From: Pseudoduganella rivuli
Lineage (GTDB): Bacteria > Pseudomonadota > Gammaproteobacteria > Burkholderiales > Burkholderiaceae_D
Assembly (NCBI RefSeq): GCF_009674485.1
Contig: NZ_WKJJ01000037.1
Coordinates: 1 to 44,381, forward strand
Length of the DNA: 44,381 nt
Direction: 5' to 3'
Below, piece after piece: positions 27,540 to 35,292 of this stretch. The position numbers were made by a program, and so were the translations under genes. The stretch's first letter is position 1, and every line of letters starts with the position of its first letter. The notes beneath the pieces were generated by a model that was not told the origin of the DNA, made no database searches, and saw nothing but the letters and a program-made list of their open reading frames with translations.

Positions 27540-29162
27540 ATGCAAACCGTAGTGATTGATGGCTTCACCCTGACCGCTGAGCAAGTGCTCGCGGTGGCAC
27601 GCGGCAACGCGAAGGTGGAACTGGCCGCATCGTCGCGCGCTGCGCTGAAGGAAAGCCGCGACTACATCGAATCGACGTGGATGCACGACGAAGCGCCGAT
27701 GATGTACAGCTTCAATACCGGCGTGGGCTTGCTGAAAGACACCCGCATCAAGGTGGAGCACATCGAACTGTTCCAGACCCAGCTGATCAAGGCCCACTCG
27801 GGCGGTATCGGCGAGCCGTTCTCGGAAGAAGTGTCGCGCGCCACCATGCTGTTGCGCGCCAACGCGTTCGCCTCGAACTATTCCGCGCCGCGCGTGGAAG
27901 TGGTGGACCGCCTGCTGGCCTTCATCAATGCCGGCATCCACCCGATCATGCCGCAAAAGGGTTCCGTCGGCGCGTCCGGCGACCTGGCGCCGCTGGCGTA
28001 CCTGGGCGCGGCGATTGCCGGCTTCGATGAAGCGGAAGTGATGTACAAGGGCCAGCGCATGTCGGCCGCCGAAGCCATCACCAAATCCGAAGTGGGCCCG
28101 GTCAAGTTCGACCTGAAAGCCAAGGATGCTTCCGCACTGATCAACGGCTGCACCGCGTCGCTGGCCGTGGCCGTGATGGCTGCCGAAGATGCGCGCAACC
28201 TGCTGACCGACGCCTGCGTGTCCCTGGGCCTGACCCTGGAAGCCATGCGTGCCGAGATGGCTGGTTTCGACCCGCGTATCCAGCAAGCCCGTCCGCACCC
28301 GGGCCAGATCAAAACGGCCGCCACCGTGCGCAAGCTGCTGAAGGGTTCGACCCGCACCACGCACGAAGCGCGCGCGATCCAGTTCCCGGACGAACTGCGC
28401 CGCACCGACATCGAATACACGCCGCGTATCCAGGACGTGTACTCGCTGCGCTGCACGCCGCAAGTGTACGGCCCGGTGTTCGATGCGCTGGACTACATCG
28501 ACAACATCGTGAAAAACGAGATCAACTCGGCCACCGACAACCCGCTGATCTTCGGCAAGGAGGGCGGCGGCTTCGAGATCATCTCGGGCGGTAACTTCCA
28601 CGGCCAATACCTGGCGCAAGCGATGGACTTGCTGGCCATGGCGATCACCGACCTGGGCTCGATCGTCGAGCGCCGTATCGCCCGCCTGATCGACCCGACC
28701 CTGTCGTGGGGCCTGCCACGCAACCTGATGTCCGGCCTGCGCGGCGTGAACACCGGCTACCCGGTGATCCAGTGCTCGATGTCGTCGCTGGTGATGGAAA
28801 ACCGCACGTTGTCGATGCCGGGTTCGGTCGATTCGATCCCGTCGAAAGCCAACTCGGAAGACCACATCTCGAACTCGACCTGGTGCGCGCGCAAAGCCCA
28901 CACCATCGTGCAAAACACGCAATACATCGTGGGCGTGGAAATGCTGCTGGCGGCCCAGGGCCTGACCATGACGGAAAACCTGTTGCCGGGCTTCGTGCTG
29001 GGCGAAGGTACCCAGGCTGCTTACGAAGAAATCCGCAAGCAGATCCCGGCCTGCCTGGACGGCGACCGCTGGTTCCACAACGACGTGCAAGTGGCGCACT
29101 CGTTCATTACCACGGGTTCGGTGCGCAAGGCGGTGGAAGCGAAGATCGGCGCATTCGTCTGA
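27540..29162 (+). CDS. MIO-type aromatic/histidine amino acid ammonia-lyase, substrate uncertain
   Basis: A 540-residue member of the HAL/PAL/TAL family, which eliminate ammonia from histidine, phenylalanine or tyrosine through the self-made MIO group. The triad A145-S146-G147 is present in GSVGASGDLAPLAYL. The N-terminal tyrosine region reads MYSFNTGVGLL, and the substrate-selectivity pair, aligned by hand, is A85-H86 (IKAHSGGIGEP), where HAL has Ser-His, TAL His-Leu and PAL Phe-Leu. The position I align with HAL Glu414 (in AENT) is Gln (in VQNT), as in PAL/TAL-type enzymes. It is about 30 residues longer than HutH, and hutU, hutI and hutG are not nearby. The name hutH is therefore not applied. 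Base composition matches its neighbours. Confidence 0.85.
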   Translation: MQTVVIDGFTLTAEQVLAVARGNAKVELAASSRAALKESRDYIESTWMHDEAPMMYSFNTGVGLLKDTRIKVEHIELFQTQLIKAHSGGIGEPFSEEVSRATMLLRANAFASNYSAPRVEVVDRLLAFINAGIHPIMPQKGSVGASGDLAPLAYLGAAIAGFDEAEVMYKGQRMSAAEAITKSEVGPVKFDLKAKDASALINGCTASLAVAVMAAEDARNLLTDACVSLGLTLEAMRAEMAGFDPRIQQARPHPGQIKTAATVRKLLKGSTRTTHEARAIQFPDELRRTDIEYTPRIQDVYSLRCTPQVYGPVFDALDYIDNIVKNEINSATDNPLIFGKEGGGFEIISGGNFHGQYLAQAMDLLAMAITDLGSIVERRIARLIDPTLSWGLPRNLMSGLRGVNTGYPVIQCSMSSLVMENRTLSMPGSVDSIPSKANSEDHISNSTWCARKAHTIVQNTQYIVGVEMLLAAQGLTMTENLLPGFVLGEGTQAAYEEIRKQIPACLDGDRWFHNDVQVAHSFITTGSVRKAVEAKIGAFV

Positions 29163-29178
29163 TTTGCCGTCTGTAAAA

Positions 29179-29188
29179 ATGCATACAA
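29179..29188. promoter_or_regulatory. Candidate GntR operator, first copy before the ABC genes
   Basis: ATGCATACAA (core TGCATACA, 29180-29187) differs at one base from the palindrome at 26218 and is followed by AAAAGTG. It lies 17 bases after the lyase stop. With the copy at 29269 it flanks the probable promoter of the transporter genes. Confidence 0.45.
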
Positions 29189-29263
29189 AAAGTGCGGACA
29201 AAATCCCGTTTCTGGTGCGGCGTCATTATTGATGCCCGGAAATGGGGCAAAAAGTACGATTTT

Positions 29264-29286
29264 TGTATTGCATACACTTTTTGTGT
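29264..29286. promoter_or_regulatory. Candidate GntR operator, second copy before the ABC genes
   Basis: TTGTATTGCATACACTTTTTGTG carries TGCATACA (29269-29276), identical in core to the copy at 29180. The following CTTTTTGTG is an inverted relation of the AAAAAGTG after the first copy. It lies about 60 bases before the start of the substrate-binding protein, in the position of a promoter or just upstream of it. Confidence 0.5.
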
Positions 29287-29337
29287 TCAGGCATGGAATG
29301 TGCTTCGTAATAGTCACTATTGTCAAAAGGAGCTGTT

Positions 29338-30138
29338 ATGAAACGACGTTCTGTGATTAATTTCCTGACCCTGTCTACCGTCCTGTCCGTGGCGTTGGCC
29401 GCCGGCGCACCGGCGCAAGCCGCCGCGCTGGACGACATCCTGAAAAACAAGGTGCTGAAGGTGGCGGTGCCGCAGGATTTCCCGCCGTTCGGCTCGGTGG
29501 GGCCGGACATGAAGCCGGCCGGTTATGACATCGACGTGGCGAAACTGGTGGCGAAGGAATTGGGCGTGGCGGTGGAACTGGTGCCGGTCACCAGCGCCAA
29601 CCGCATTCCGTACCTGAACACCAAAAAAGTCGACCTGGTGATTTCCAGCCTGGGCAAGAACCCCGAGCGCGAAAAAGTCATCGATTTCACGATTGCCTAT
29701 GCGCCGTTTTTCAGCGGCGTGTTCGGCTCCGATAAGGTGGCGGTCGGCAAGGGCGAGGAGTTGGCTGGCAAGACGGTCGGCGTGACGCGCGGCGCAGTGG
29801 AAGACCTGGAATTGACCAAGCTGGCGCCATCCAGCGCCACCATCAAGCGCTTCGAAGACAACAACGCCACCATTTCCGCCTTCCTGTCCGGCCAGGTGCC
29901 GCTGATCGCCACCGGCAACGTGGTGGCGGGCGCCATTTCGGAAAAGCAGACCGCGCACAAGCTGGACTTCAAGTTCATCATCAAGAATTCGCCGTGCCAC
30001 ATCGGCATCAACAAGGGCGAGCCGCAACTGCTGGAGCGGGTCAACCACATCATCGAGAAAGCCAAGCAGGACGGTTCGCTGAACGGCATCGCGGAAAAAT
30101 GGCTGAAGCTCAAGCGCCCGGTGGCGTCGTTCCTGTAA
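29338..30138 (+). CDS. Polar amino acid ABC transporter, substrate-binding protein
   Basis: A 266-residue periplasmic binding protein. The signal peptide spans about 1-29 (LTLSTVLSVALAAGAPAQA). The mature part starts LDDILKNKVLKVAVPQDFPPFG, with AGYDIDVAKLVAKELGV and GKNPEREKVIDFTIAYAPFFSG. The arginine in NPERE fits the one that binds the ligand alpha-carboxylate. However, where HisJ/GlnH-type proteins have 'GR.DA..QDE' with the aspartate that binds the alpha-amino group, this one reads GQVPLIATGNV; the position I align with that Asp is Gly. The ligand may therefore be unusual. The start follows AAAGGAG; an upstream TTG (29320) has no such site. Two permeases and an ATPase follow. Confidence 0.88.
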   Translation: MKRRSVINFLTLSTVLSVALAAGAPAQAAALDDILKNKVLKVAVPQDFPPFGSVGPDMKPAGYDIDVAKLVAKELGVAVELVPVTSANRIPYLNTKKVDLVISSLGKNPEREKVIDFTIAYAPFFSGVFGSDKVAVGKGEELAGKTVGVTRGAVEDLELTKLAPSSATIKRFEDNNATISAFLSGQVPLIATGNVVAGAISEKQTAHKLDFKFIIKNSPCHIGINKGEPQLLERVNHIIEKAKQDGSLNGIAEKWLKLKRPVASFL

Positions 30139-30147
30139 GGACCGGCG

Positions 30148-30816
30148 ATGGCTTACCTGTTTGATTTCAGCAGCCTGTGGGAATACCGCGACGTGCTGTG
30201 GCACGGCGTCCTGGGCACGGTGCGCCTGACCGTGGTCGGCACGGTGCTGGGCGTGGGGATCGGCACACTCGGCGCGCTGGTGCGCGCGTGGAAATTGCCG
30301 GTGCTGTCGCCCCTGTTCGGCGCCTACGTGGAGCTGATACGCAATACGCCATTCCTGGTGCAATTGTTCTTTGTATTCTTCGGCTTGCCCAGCATCGGCG
30401 TCCGGCTCGATGAATGGGATGCGGCCACCTTGGCCATGGTGCTCAATCTGGGCGCCTACAGCACGGAAATCATCCGCGCCGGCGTCCAGGCCGTGCCGAA
30501 AGGGCAGATGGAGGCGGCGCAGGCGCTGGCCATGACGCGCCTGCAGATTTTCCGGCACGTGGTGCTGCGCCAGGCGCTGTGGAAAGTGTGGCCGGCGCTG
30601 ACCAGCCAGATCGTCGTGGTGATGCTGGGATCGTCAGTCTGTTCGCAAATCTCGGCCGAGGAATTGACGTTCGGCGCCAACTTTGTCCAGTCGCGCAATT
30701 TCCGCGCGTTCGAAGCGTACCTGGCGGCCACCGCGTTGTACTTCGGCCTGGCGCTCGGCTTGCGCCGCATGCTGGCCTGGGGCGGGCGGCGTTTCCTGGC
30801 GGGGAGGGCGGCATGA
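30148..30816 (+). CDS. Polar amino acid ABC transporter, permease 1
   Basis: A 222-residue inner-membrane protein of the HisM/GlnP type. Its spans include GVLGTVRLTVVGTVLGVGIGTLGALV and PFLVQLFFVFFGLPSIG. The EAA loop that contacts the ATPase is present (GQMEAAQALAMTRLQIFRHVVLRQAL). It starts nine bases after the binding protein and ends in an ATGA overlap with the second permease, so the two permeases are coupled and probably form a heterodimer. The short loop RNTPFLVQL is typical of the family. Confidence 0.9.
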   Translation: MAYLFDFSSLWEYRDVLWHGVLGTVRLTVVGTVLGVGIGTLGALVRAWKLPVLSPLFGAYVELIRNTPFLVQLFFVFFGLPSIGVRLDEWDAATLAMVLNLGAYSTEIIRAGVQAVPKGQMEAAQALAMTRLQIFRHVVLRQALWKVWPALTSQIVVVMLGSSVCSQISAEELTFGANFVQSRNFRAFEAYLAATALYFGLALGLRRMLAWGGRRFLAGRAA

Positions 30817-31469
30817 GCGATTTCACCACCTGGGATATCTTGCGCAATTTGCTGCTGGCGGCGCGCTGGACCCTGGCGCTGTCGCTGCTGGCCTTTGTCT
30901 GCGGCGGCCTGGCCGGCGCCGCGCTGCTGATGCTGCGCAGTTCCCGCCGGCGCGCGCTGCGCCTGTTCGCGACCGGCTATATCGAAGTGTTCCAGAGCAC
31001 GCCGCTGCTGATGCAATTGTTCCTGCTGTTTTTCGGCCTGTCGCTGGCCGGCGTGGAACTGTCGCCGTGGAGCGCGGCGGCGATTGCGCTGACGTTGTTT
31101 ACCAGCGCCTACCTGGCCGAGATCTGGCGCGGTTGCGTGGACGCGGTGCCGCGCGGCCAGTGGGAAGCGTCTTCCAGCCTGGCGCTGGGCTACGTGGCGC
31201 AAATGCGCCACGTGATCCTGCCGCAGGCGCTGCGCATTGCCATCGCGCCCACGGTCGGCTTTTCCGTGCAGGTGGTGAAAGCCACCGCCGTCACGTCCAT
31301 CATCGGCTTCGTCGAATTGAGCAAGGCGGCCGGCATGATCAGCAATGCCAGCTTTGCCCCATTCACCGTGTACGGCCTGGTGGCGCTGCTGTATTTCTGC
31401 ATCTGCTATCCCCTGTCGCTGTACGCGAAAAACCTGGAAAGGAAACTGCATGTCGCTCGTAACCATTAA
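30813..31469 (+). CDS. Polar amino acid ABC transporter, permease 2
   Basis: A 218-residue HisM/GlnP-type permease. The membrane segments include LLAARWTLALSLLAFVCGGLAGAALLML, with the STPLLMQLFLLFFG stretch matching RNTP-type loops of partners. The EAA loop is GQWEASSSLALGYVAQMRHVILPQAL. Its start overlaps the stop of permease 1 (ATGA), and its 3' end overlaps the ATPase start by 20 bases, which marks a tightly packed operon. The pair would form the membrane channel of the importer. Confidence 0.9.
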   Translation: MSDFTTWDILRNLLLAARWTLALSLLAFVCGGLAGAALLMLRSSRRRALRLFATGYIEVFQSTPLLMQLFLLFFGLSLAGVELSPWSAAAIALTLFTSAYLAEIWRGCVDAVPRGQWEASSSLALGYVAQMRHVILPQALRIAIAPTVGFSVQVVKATAVTSIIGFVELSKAAGMISNASFAPFTVYGLVALLYFCICYPLSLYAKNLERKLHVARNH

Positions 31470-32178
31470 AGGCTTGCACAAGCGCTATGGAAGCAACCAC
31501 GTGCTCAAAGGCATCGACCTGGACGTGGGCGCGGGCCAGGTGACGGCCATCATCGGCCGTAGCGGTTCCGGCAAGAGCACCTTGCTGCGCACCATCAATG
31601 GCCTGGAAAGCTTCGACGAGGGCTCGCTGGAAGTAGGCGGCGTGCCGCTCACGGCCGGCCAGACCGACTTGCGCGCGCTGCGCCTGAAGGTTGGCATGGT
31701 GTTCCAGCAATTCAACCTGTATCCGCACATGACGGTGGGCCAGAACGTGATGCTGTCGCCCACCGTGGTGAAAAAGATGGGCCGGCGTGAAGCGGACGAG
31801 CTGGCGCGCGCCATGCTGGACAAGGTCGGGCTGGCCGACAAGTTCGATGCCTATCCCGACCAGTTGTCTGGCGGCCAGCAGCAACGGGTGGCGATTGCCC
31901 GCGCGCTGGCGATGCAGCCCAAGGTCTTGCTGTGCGATGAAATCACGTCGGCGCTGGACCCTGAACTGGTCAACGAAGTGCTGGGCGTGGTGCGCCGCCT
32001 GGCCGACGACGGCATGACCCTGATCATGGTGACCCATGAAATGCGCTTCGCGCGCGAAGTGGGCGACCAGCTGGTGTTCATGCACCAGGGCCGCATCCAC
32101 GAGCGCGGCCATCCGAAGTCCCTGTTTGCCAGCCCGGGCACGGCGGAGCTGGCGAATTTTGTCGCTACCGTTGCATGA
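31450..32178 (+). CDS. Polar amino acid ABC transporter, ATP-binding protein
   Basis: A 242-residue ATPase of the GlnQ/HisP type. Walker A is GRSGSGKST, the Q-loop FQQFNLYPH, the ABC signature LSGGQQQRVAIARAL, Walker B VLLCDEITSALD and the H-loop MVTHEM. All residues needed for hydrolysis are present. It starts inside the end of permease 2 and completes the importer. It drives uptake of the ligand captured by the upstream binding protein; specificity lies in that protein rather than here. Confidence 0.94.
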   Translation: MSLVTIKGLHKRYGSNHVLKGIDLDVGAGQVTAIIGRSGSGKSTLLRTINGLESFDEGSLEVGGVPLTAGQTDLRALRLKVGMVFQQFNLYPHMTVGQNVMLSPTVVKKMGRREADELARAMLDKVGLADKFDAYPDQLSGGQQQRVAIARALAMQPKVLLCDEITSALDPELVNEVLGVVRRLADDGMTLIMVTHEMRFAREVGDQLVFMHQGRIHERGHPKSLFASPGTAELANFVATVA

Positions 32179-32214
32179 CGCTTAGTTTTACCCCTCAACC
32201 TGAAAGAGAGAAAA

Positions 32215-33240
32215 ATGAAGAACAAGATGGTGAGTTTCCTGGTGCTGGCCGCTGCCGCCGGCGTGGCGCAAGCGCAATCGTCGGTGTCCATCTACGGCAA
32301 TATCGACCTGGGCGTTTCGAAAAAGACGGGCGGTACCACCGTGGTGGGACGGCGCGACAATAATCGTCTGGGTTTCCGTGGCACGGAAGAACTGGGCGAT
32401 GGTTTGAAAGCGCTGTTTCAGCTGGAAATTCGCTACGACCCGGACGTCGGGACGATTGAAGGCGGCAGCCGCCCGCTGTTCCAGGGCCAGAGCCGCGTGG
32501 GCTTGCAGGGCAGCTTCGGCACGCTGCGCTTCGGCCGTGGCTTGACCGCGTTCCAGGATTCCAGCGCGGCGTTCGATCCGTGGCGCGGCGTGCCCAGCAC
32601 GGCGGGCTTCCAGACCGACCTGACGGTGGCAGGCTATACCAGCCAGCCGCTCGACCCGGCCGGCTCGTCGGCCAACCGCTGGTCCAACGCGGTGTTCTAC
32701 AACTCGCCGGAAGTGAACGGGGCGCAGATCAACGTGACCGTCGCCAGCAAGGAAGCGCTGGGCAACAGCGCGCTGATCGGCCGCGGCACGGCCGCCGCGC
32801 CGCAATATCCGGCCAACTCGCCGCTGAAGAGCAACCCGTATTCGGTGTCGGCCACCTATAAAACGGGGCCGTACGCGGCCATGCTGGCGGCCGAGCGCAA
32901 TGCGGCCGAGACGAAAATCTGGTCGGTGGCCGGTTCCGCCATGGCCAGCCCGGCGCTGAAACTCACGGCTTCCTACCAGCGCCAGGACCAGGGCGCGACG
33001 TTGGCGCGCAATCCCGTCACCAATGCATGGGTCACGGGCGCCAATTACACGATGGGGGCGGAAACGTTCCTGTTCGGCTATGGCCAGAAGCAGCCGGATG
33101 GCGTGGTGAAAACCAAGCAGGTGGGCCTGGGCTGGGAACACAGCCTGTCGGCGCGCACTTACCTGTACGCCGATGCGGGTAACCGCAAGGCCGCCACGTC
33201 GGTGAATTTCTATGGCGGCGGCATCTTCCACCGCTTCTGA
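32215..33240 (+). CDS. Outer-membrane porin (Burkholderiales trimeric type)
   Basis: A 341-residue outer-membrane beta-barrel. The signal peptide is followed by QSSVSIYGNIDLGVSK, the classic first strand; RLGFRGTEELGDGLKALFQLE and FGTLRFGRG are porin landmarks, and the protein ends in a phenylalanine (GGGIFHRF), the recognition signal for barrel assembly. Residues for an L3 constriction loop lie around 105-130. It sits 36 bases after the ABC ATPase in the same orientation, so it is probably co-expressed and widens outer-membrane access to the same substrate. Its specificity is not readable. Its stop directly abuts that of the convergent regulator. Confidence 0.9.
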   Translation: MKNKMVSFLVLAAAAGVAQAQSSVSIYGNIDLGVSKKTGGTTVVGRRDNNRLGFRGTEELGDGLKALFQLEIRYDPDVGTIEGGSRPLFQGQSRVGLQGSFGTLRFGRGLTAFQDSSAAFDPWRGVPSTAGFQTDLTVAGYTSQPLDPAGSSANRWSNAVFYNSPEVNGAQINVTVASKEALGNSALIGRGTAAAPQYPANSPLKSNPYSVSATYKTGPYAAMLAAERNAAETKIWSVAGSAMASPALKLTASYQRQDQGATLARNPVTNAWVTGANYTMGAETFLFGYGQKQPDGVVKTKQVGLGWEHSLSARTYLYADAGNRKAATSVNFYGGGIFHRF

Positions 33241-33963
33241 TCAATCGTCGCCGGCCATCAGCAGCGCGTTGACCAGATCGCGCTTCGGCGGTTCCACATT
33301 GTCGAAGCGCAGGCCGGCTTCGACGTGTTCCAGGTGGCGCAGCATCAGTTGCACGGTTTCTTCGACGTCGCCGCGTTCGGCCGCGTCGAGGATCGCGCCA
33401 TGTTCGCCCGATGAACATTCGGCGTCGCTGCTGGGCTGGTACAGCATGGTGATCAGCGAACTGCGCGCCACCAGTTCGCTGATGGTGGCCGTCAGCACGC
33501 TGTTGCCCACCACCTGGGCCATCAGCACATGGAAGTCGCCCAGCAGGCGGGTGCGCCGGGTCGCGCCATTCGATGCCAGCGCGGCTTGCTCGTCCGCGAA
33601 GTGGGCGCGCAGGCGCTGGTAATCGTCCGCCTTCGCCTTGGCGACGAATTCACGCGCCAGCGCGGCTTCCAGGATGCGGCGCACGGCAAAGATTTCACGC
33701 GCTTCCAGCGCGCTGGGCTTGGCCACGCACGCACCCTTGTCGTACACCATCTCGATCAGTTTTTCCTTGGACAGGATCAGCAGCGCGGCGCGCACCTTGG
33801 TGCGGCTGACGCCATAGACGCGGCCCAGCGCTTCTTCACGCAATTTGGCGCCGGGCGGCAGGCGATGCGCGGCGATTGCTTCCGCGATGTCACGCGCGAT
33901 GGCTTCGGCCGATGCTGCGGGCTGGACTGGTTCTGCTGCCTGGTCAGTCATGTTCGAGGTCAC
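33241..33963 (-). CDS. GntR-family regulator with FCD effector domain
   Basis: A 240-residue regulator. The N-terminal winged helix is seen in IARDIAEAIAAHRLPPGAKLREEALGRVYGVSRTKVRAALLIL. The FCD all-helical effector domain follows (ARRILEAAL-type helix, LLGDFHVLMAQVVGN, EHGAILDAAERGD), with the Asp and His residues that bind a metal near the effector in many members. Starts at 33963 and 33951 are possible. It probably controls the M20-lyase and ABC-porin units through the TGYATACA sites, and itself through the inverted repeat just upstream. It is divergent from the DUF4337 gene; its stop meets the porin stop in TGATCA. Confidence 0.88.
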   Translation of the reverse strand: MTSNMTDQAAEPVQPAASAEAIARDIAEAIAAHRLPPGAKLREEALGRVYGVSRTKVRAALLILSKEKLIEMVYDKGACVAKPSALEAREIFAVRRILEAALAREFVAKAKADDYQRLRAHFADEQAALASNGATRRTRLLGDFHVLMAQVVGNSVLTATISELVARSSLITMLYQPSSDAECSSGEHGAILDAAERGDVEETVQLMLRHLEHVEAGLRFDNVEPPKRDLVNALLMAGDD

Positions 33964-33977
33964 GGTAGAAAAGAACG

Positions 33978-33995
33978 ATTGTACGGCATTACAAT
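33978..33995. promoter_or_regulatory. Inverted repeat before the GntR gene
   Basis: ATTGTA-CGGCAT-TACAAT is a perfect 6-base inverted repeat with a six-base spacer, starting 14 bases ahead of the regulator gene. The half-site TACAAT also occurs at the end of the operator at 26218-26227. It may be an autoregulatory site; the spacing differs from the other sites, so this is less certain. It could also supply promoter elements for the downstream DUF4337 gene. Confidence 0.4.
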
Positions 33996-34026
33996 GCGGG
34001 CGTATCCCATTTCATCAACCCGCACC

Positions 34027-34587
34027 ATGGACGACAAAGACGACGACAACCCCCTCAACATGCGCGTGGCCATCGTGGTGGCCATCCTGGCAACCTTCAT
34101 GGGCATTTGCAAGGTCAAGGACGATAATATCAACCAGGCCATGCAACAGACCCAGGCGAATAAAGTCGATCACTGGTCCTTTTACCAGGCCCGCAATATC
34201 CGCGAGGAAGTCGCCAATGCGGCGATTGTCCAGCTGAAGCTGTCCAGGGCCGGCCGTCCCCAGGCCGCGCAGGCGGCCTATGACGAAGCCATCGCCAGTT
34301 ACACGAAGCTGGCGGCGGACCAGAAGCGCAAGAAGGAAGAGCTGAAAGCGCAGGCCGAGCAGGACGACAAGGATTACAACGCGCTGAACTTCAAGGACGA
34401 CCAGTTCGACCTGTCCGACGCCATGCTGGCGATCGCCATCGCGCTGCTGGCCATCACGACGCTGACCAAGCAGCGCTGGCTGTTCTGGCTGTCGATGGTG
34501 CCGACGGCGTTTGGCGTGTTCATGGGGCTGTGCGGGCTGCTCGGGTGGGGCTTCCACCCGTCGGCATTGATGGCGCTGCTGTCTTAG
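34027..34587 (+). CDS. DUF4337 family membrane protein
   Basis: A 186-residue protein with an N-terminal span (VAIVVAILATFMGICKV), a middle cytoplasmic or periplasmic helical part rich in charge (AAYDEAIASYTKLAADQKRKKEELKAQAEQDDKDY), and two C-terminal spans (AMLAIAIALLAITTL and WLFWLSMVPTAFGVFMGLCGLLGWG). The stretch NQAMQQTQANKVDHWSFYQARNIRE is the hallmark of DUF4337. The function is unknown. Its stop overlaps that of the convergent Smr gene by four bases. Confidence 0.82.
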   Translation: MDDKDDDNPLNMRVAIVVAILATFMGICKVKDDNINQAMQQTQANKVDHWSFYQARNIREEVANAAIVQLKLSRAGRPQAAQAAYDEAIASYTKLAADQKRKKEELKAQAEQDDKDYNALNFKDDQFDLSDAMLAIAIALLAITTLTKQRWLFWLSMVPTAFGVFMGLCGLLGWGFHPSALMALLS

Positions 34588-35276
34588 CGCCGCTCGGGCA
34601 CCAGCGCGGCGCGCAGCAAAACGATCAGCGCGCCTTCTCCGCCATCATGCGAGCGCGCCTGGCAAAACGCCACCACGCCTTTTTGTACCAGCCAGCTGTG
34701 CACCATCGACTTCAGTACTGGTTCCTGCCCGCGCGAGCCGAAGCCGCGCCCATGGATCACGCACACGCAGCGGTGGTTGCGCTGCGTCGCACGGGTTAAG
34801 AACACGCCCAGCGCATCGCGCGCCTGGTCGCGGTTCATGCCGTGCAAGTCCAGTTCATCCTGGATCGGCCAGTGGCCCTTGCGCATTTTCTTCATGACGT
34901 CCGGGCCGACGCCGGGCGCCACGTAATTCAGTTCCGGATCTTCTTCCAGGTAGTGCTCGACGCCGAACATGTCCGACAGCGACTCGCGCAGGACGGCCGC
35001 ATCGTCGGCTTTCTGTTCGTCCGCCGTCAGTGGGCGTTTTTTTGCCGCGGCGGCCGCCGCCGCGGCGGAGACGGCAGGGCGGGCCTGATGGACATAGCGG
35101 TCCGTCGGCTGCATTTTCTGCACGCCGGACAGACTGTTGCGGAAAATGTTGGCCTCCTGCGCCGCGACTTTTTCCTGCTTTTTGCGCTCCGCTTCCGCAG
35201 CGGCGCGGTCGTCAGCCTGTTGCTTCAGCTGCTTGCTGAGCGACTTCAGGTCCGCAAAGTCCTTCAAACCAGCCAT
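34584..35276 (-). CDS. Smr-domain protein
   Basis: A 230-residue protein with a C-terminal Smr (small MutS-related) domain at about 140-225: ELDLHGMNRDQARDALGVFL and CVIHGRGFGSRGQEPVLKSMVHSWL contain the DLHG and HGRG motifs that in active members act in endonuclease or ribosome-rescue nuclease roles. The N-terminus is a charged helical segment with an eight-residue alanine run (about 70-77). The ATG at 35276 lies eight bases after GGAGG and is preferred to 35282, which is too close. It follows trxB by 16 bases, so the two are probably co-transcribed. The biological target is unknown. Confidence 0.88.
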   Translation of the reverse strand: MAGLKDFADLKSLSKQLKQQADDRAAAEAERKKQEKVAAQEANIFRNSLSGVQKMQPTDRYVHQARPAVSAAAAAAAAKKRPLTADEQKADDAAVLRESLSDMFGVEHYLEEDPELNYVAPGVGPDVMKKMRKGHWPIQDELDLHGMNRDQARDALGVFLTRATQRNHRCVCVIHGRGFGSRGQEPVLKSMVHSWLVQKGVVAFCQARSHDGGEGALIVLLRAALVPERR

Positions 35277-35292
35277 GCTCATAGCCTCCCGA

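Noticed and set aside
27540..29162. Naming the lyase hutH (histidine ammonia-lyase)
   Set aside because: No hutU, hutI, hutG or hutC nearby, and the residues aligned with HAL selectivity positions differ, so only the family name is supported.
27444..29201. A 585-codon open frame antisense to the MIO lyase
   Set aside because: It is the codon-bias shadow of a high-GC gene: low-complexity His/Arg/Gln-rich translation, no ribosome site and no recognisable domain, while the opposite strand encodes a clear MIO enzyme.
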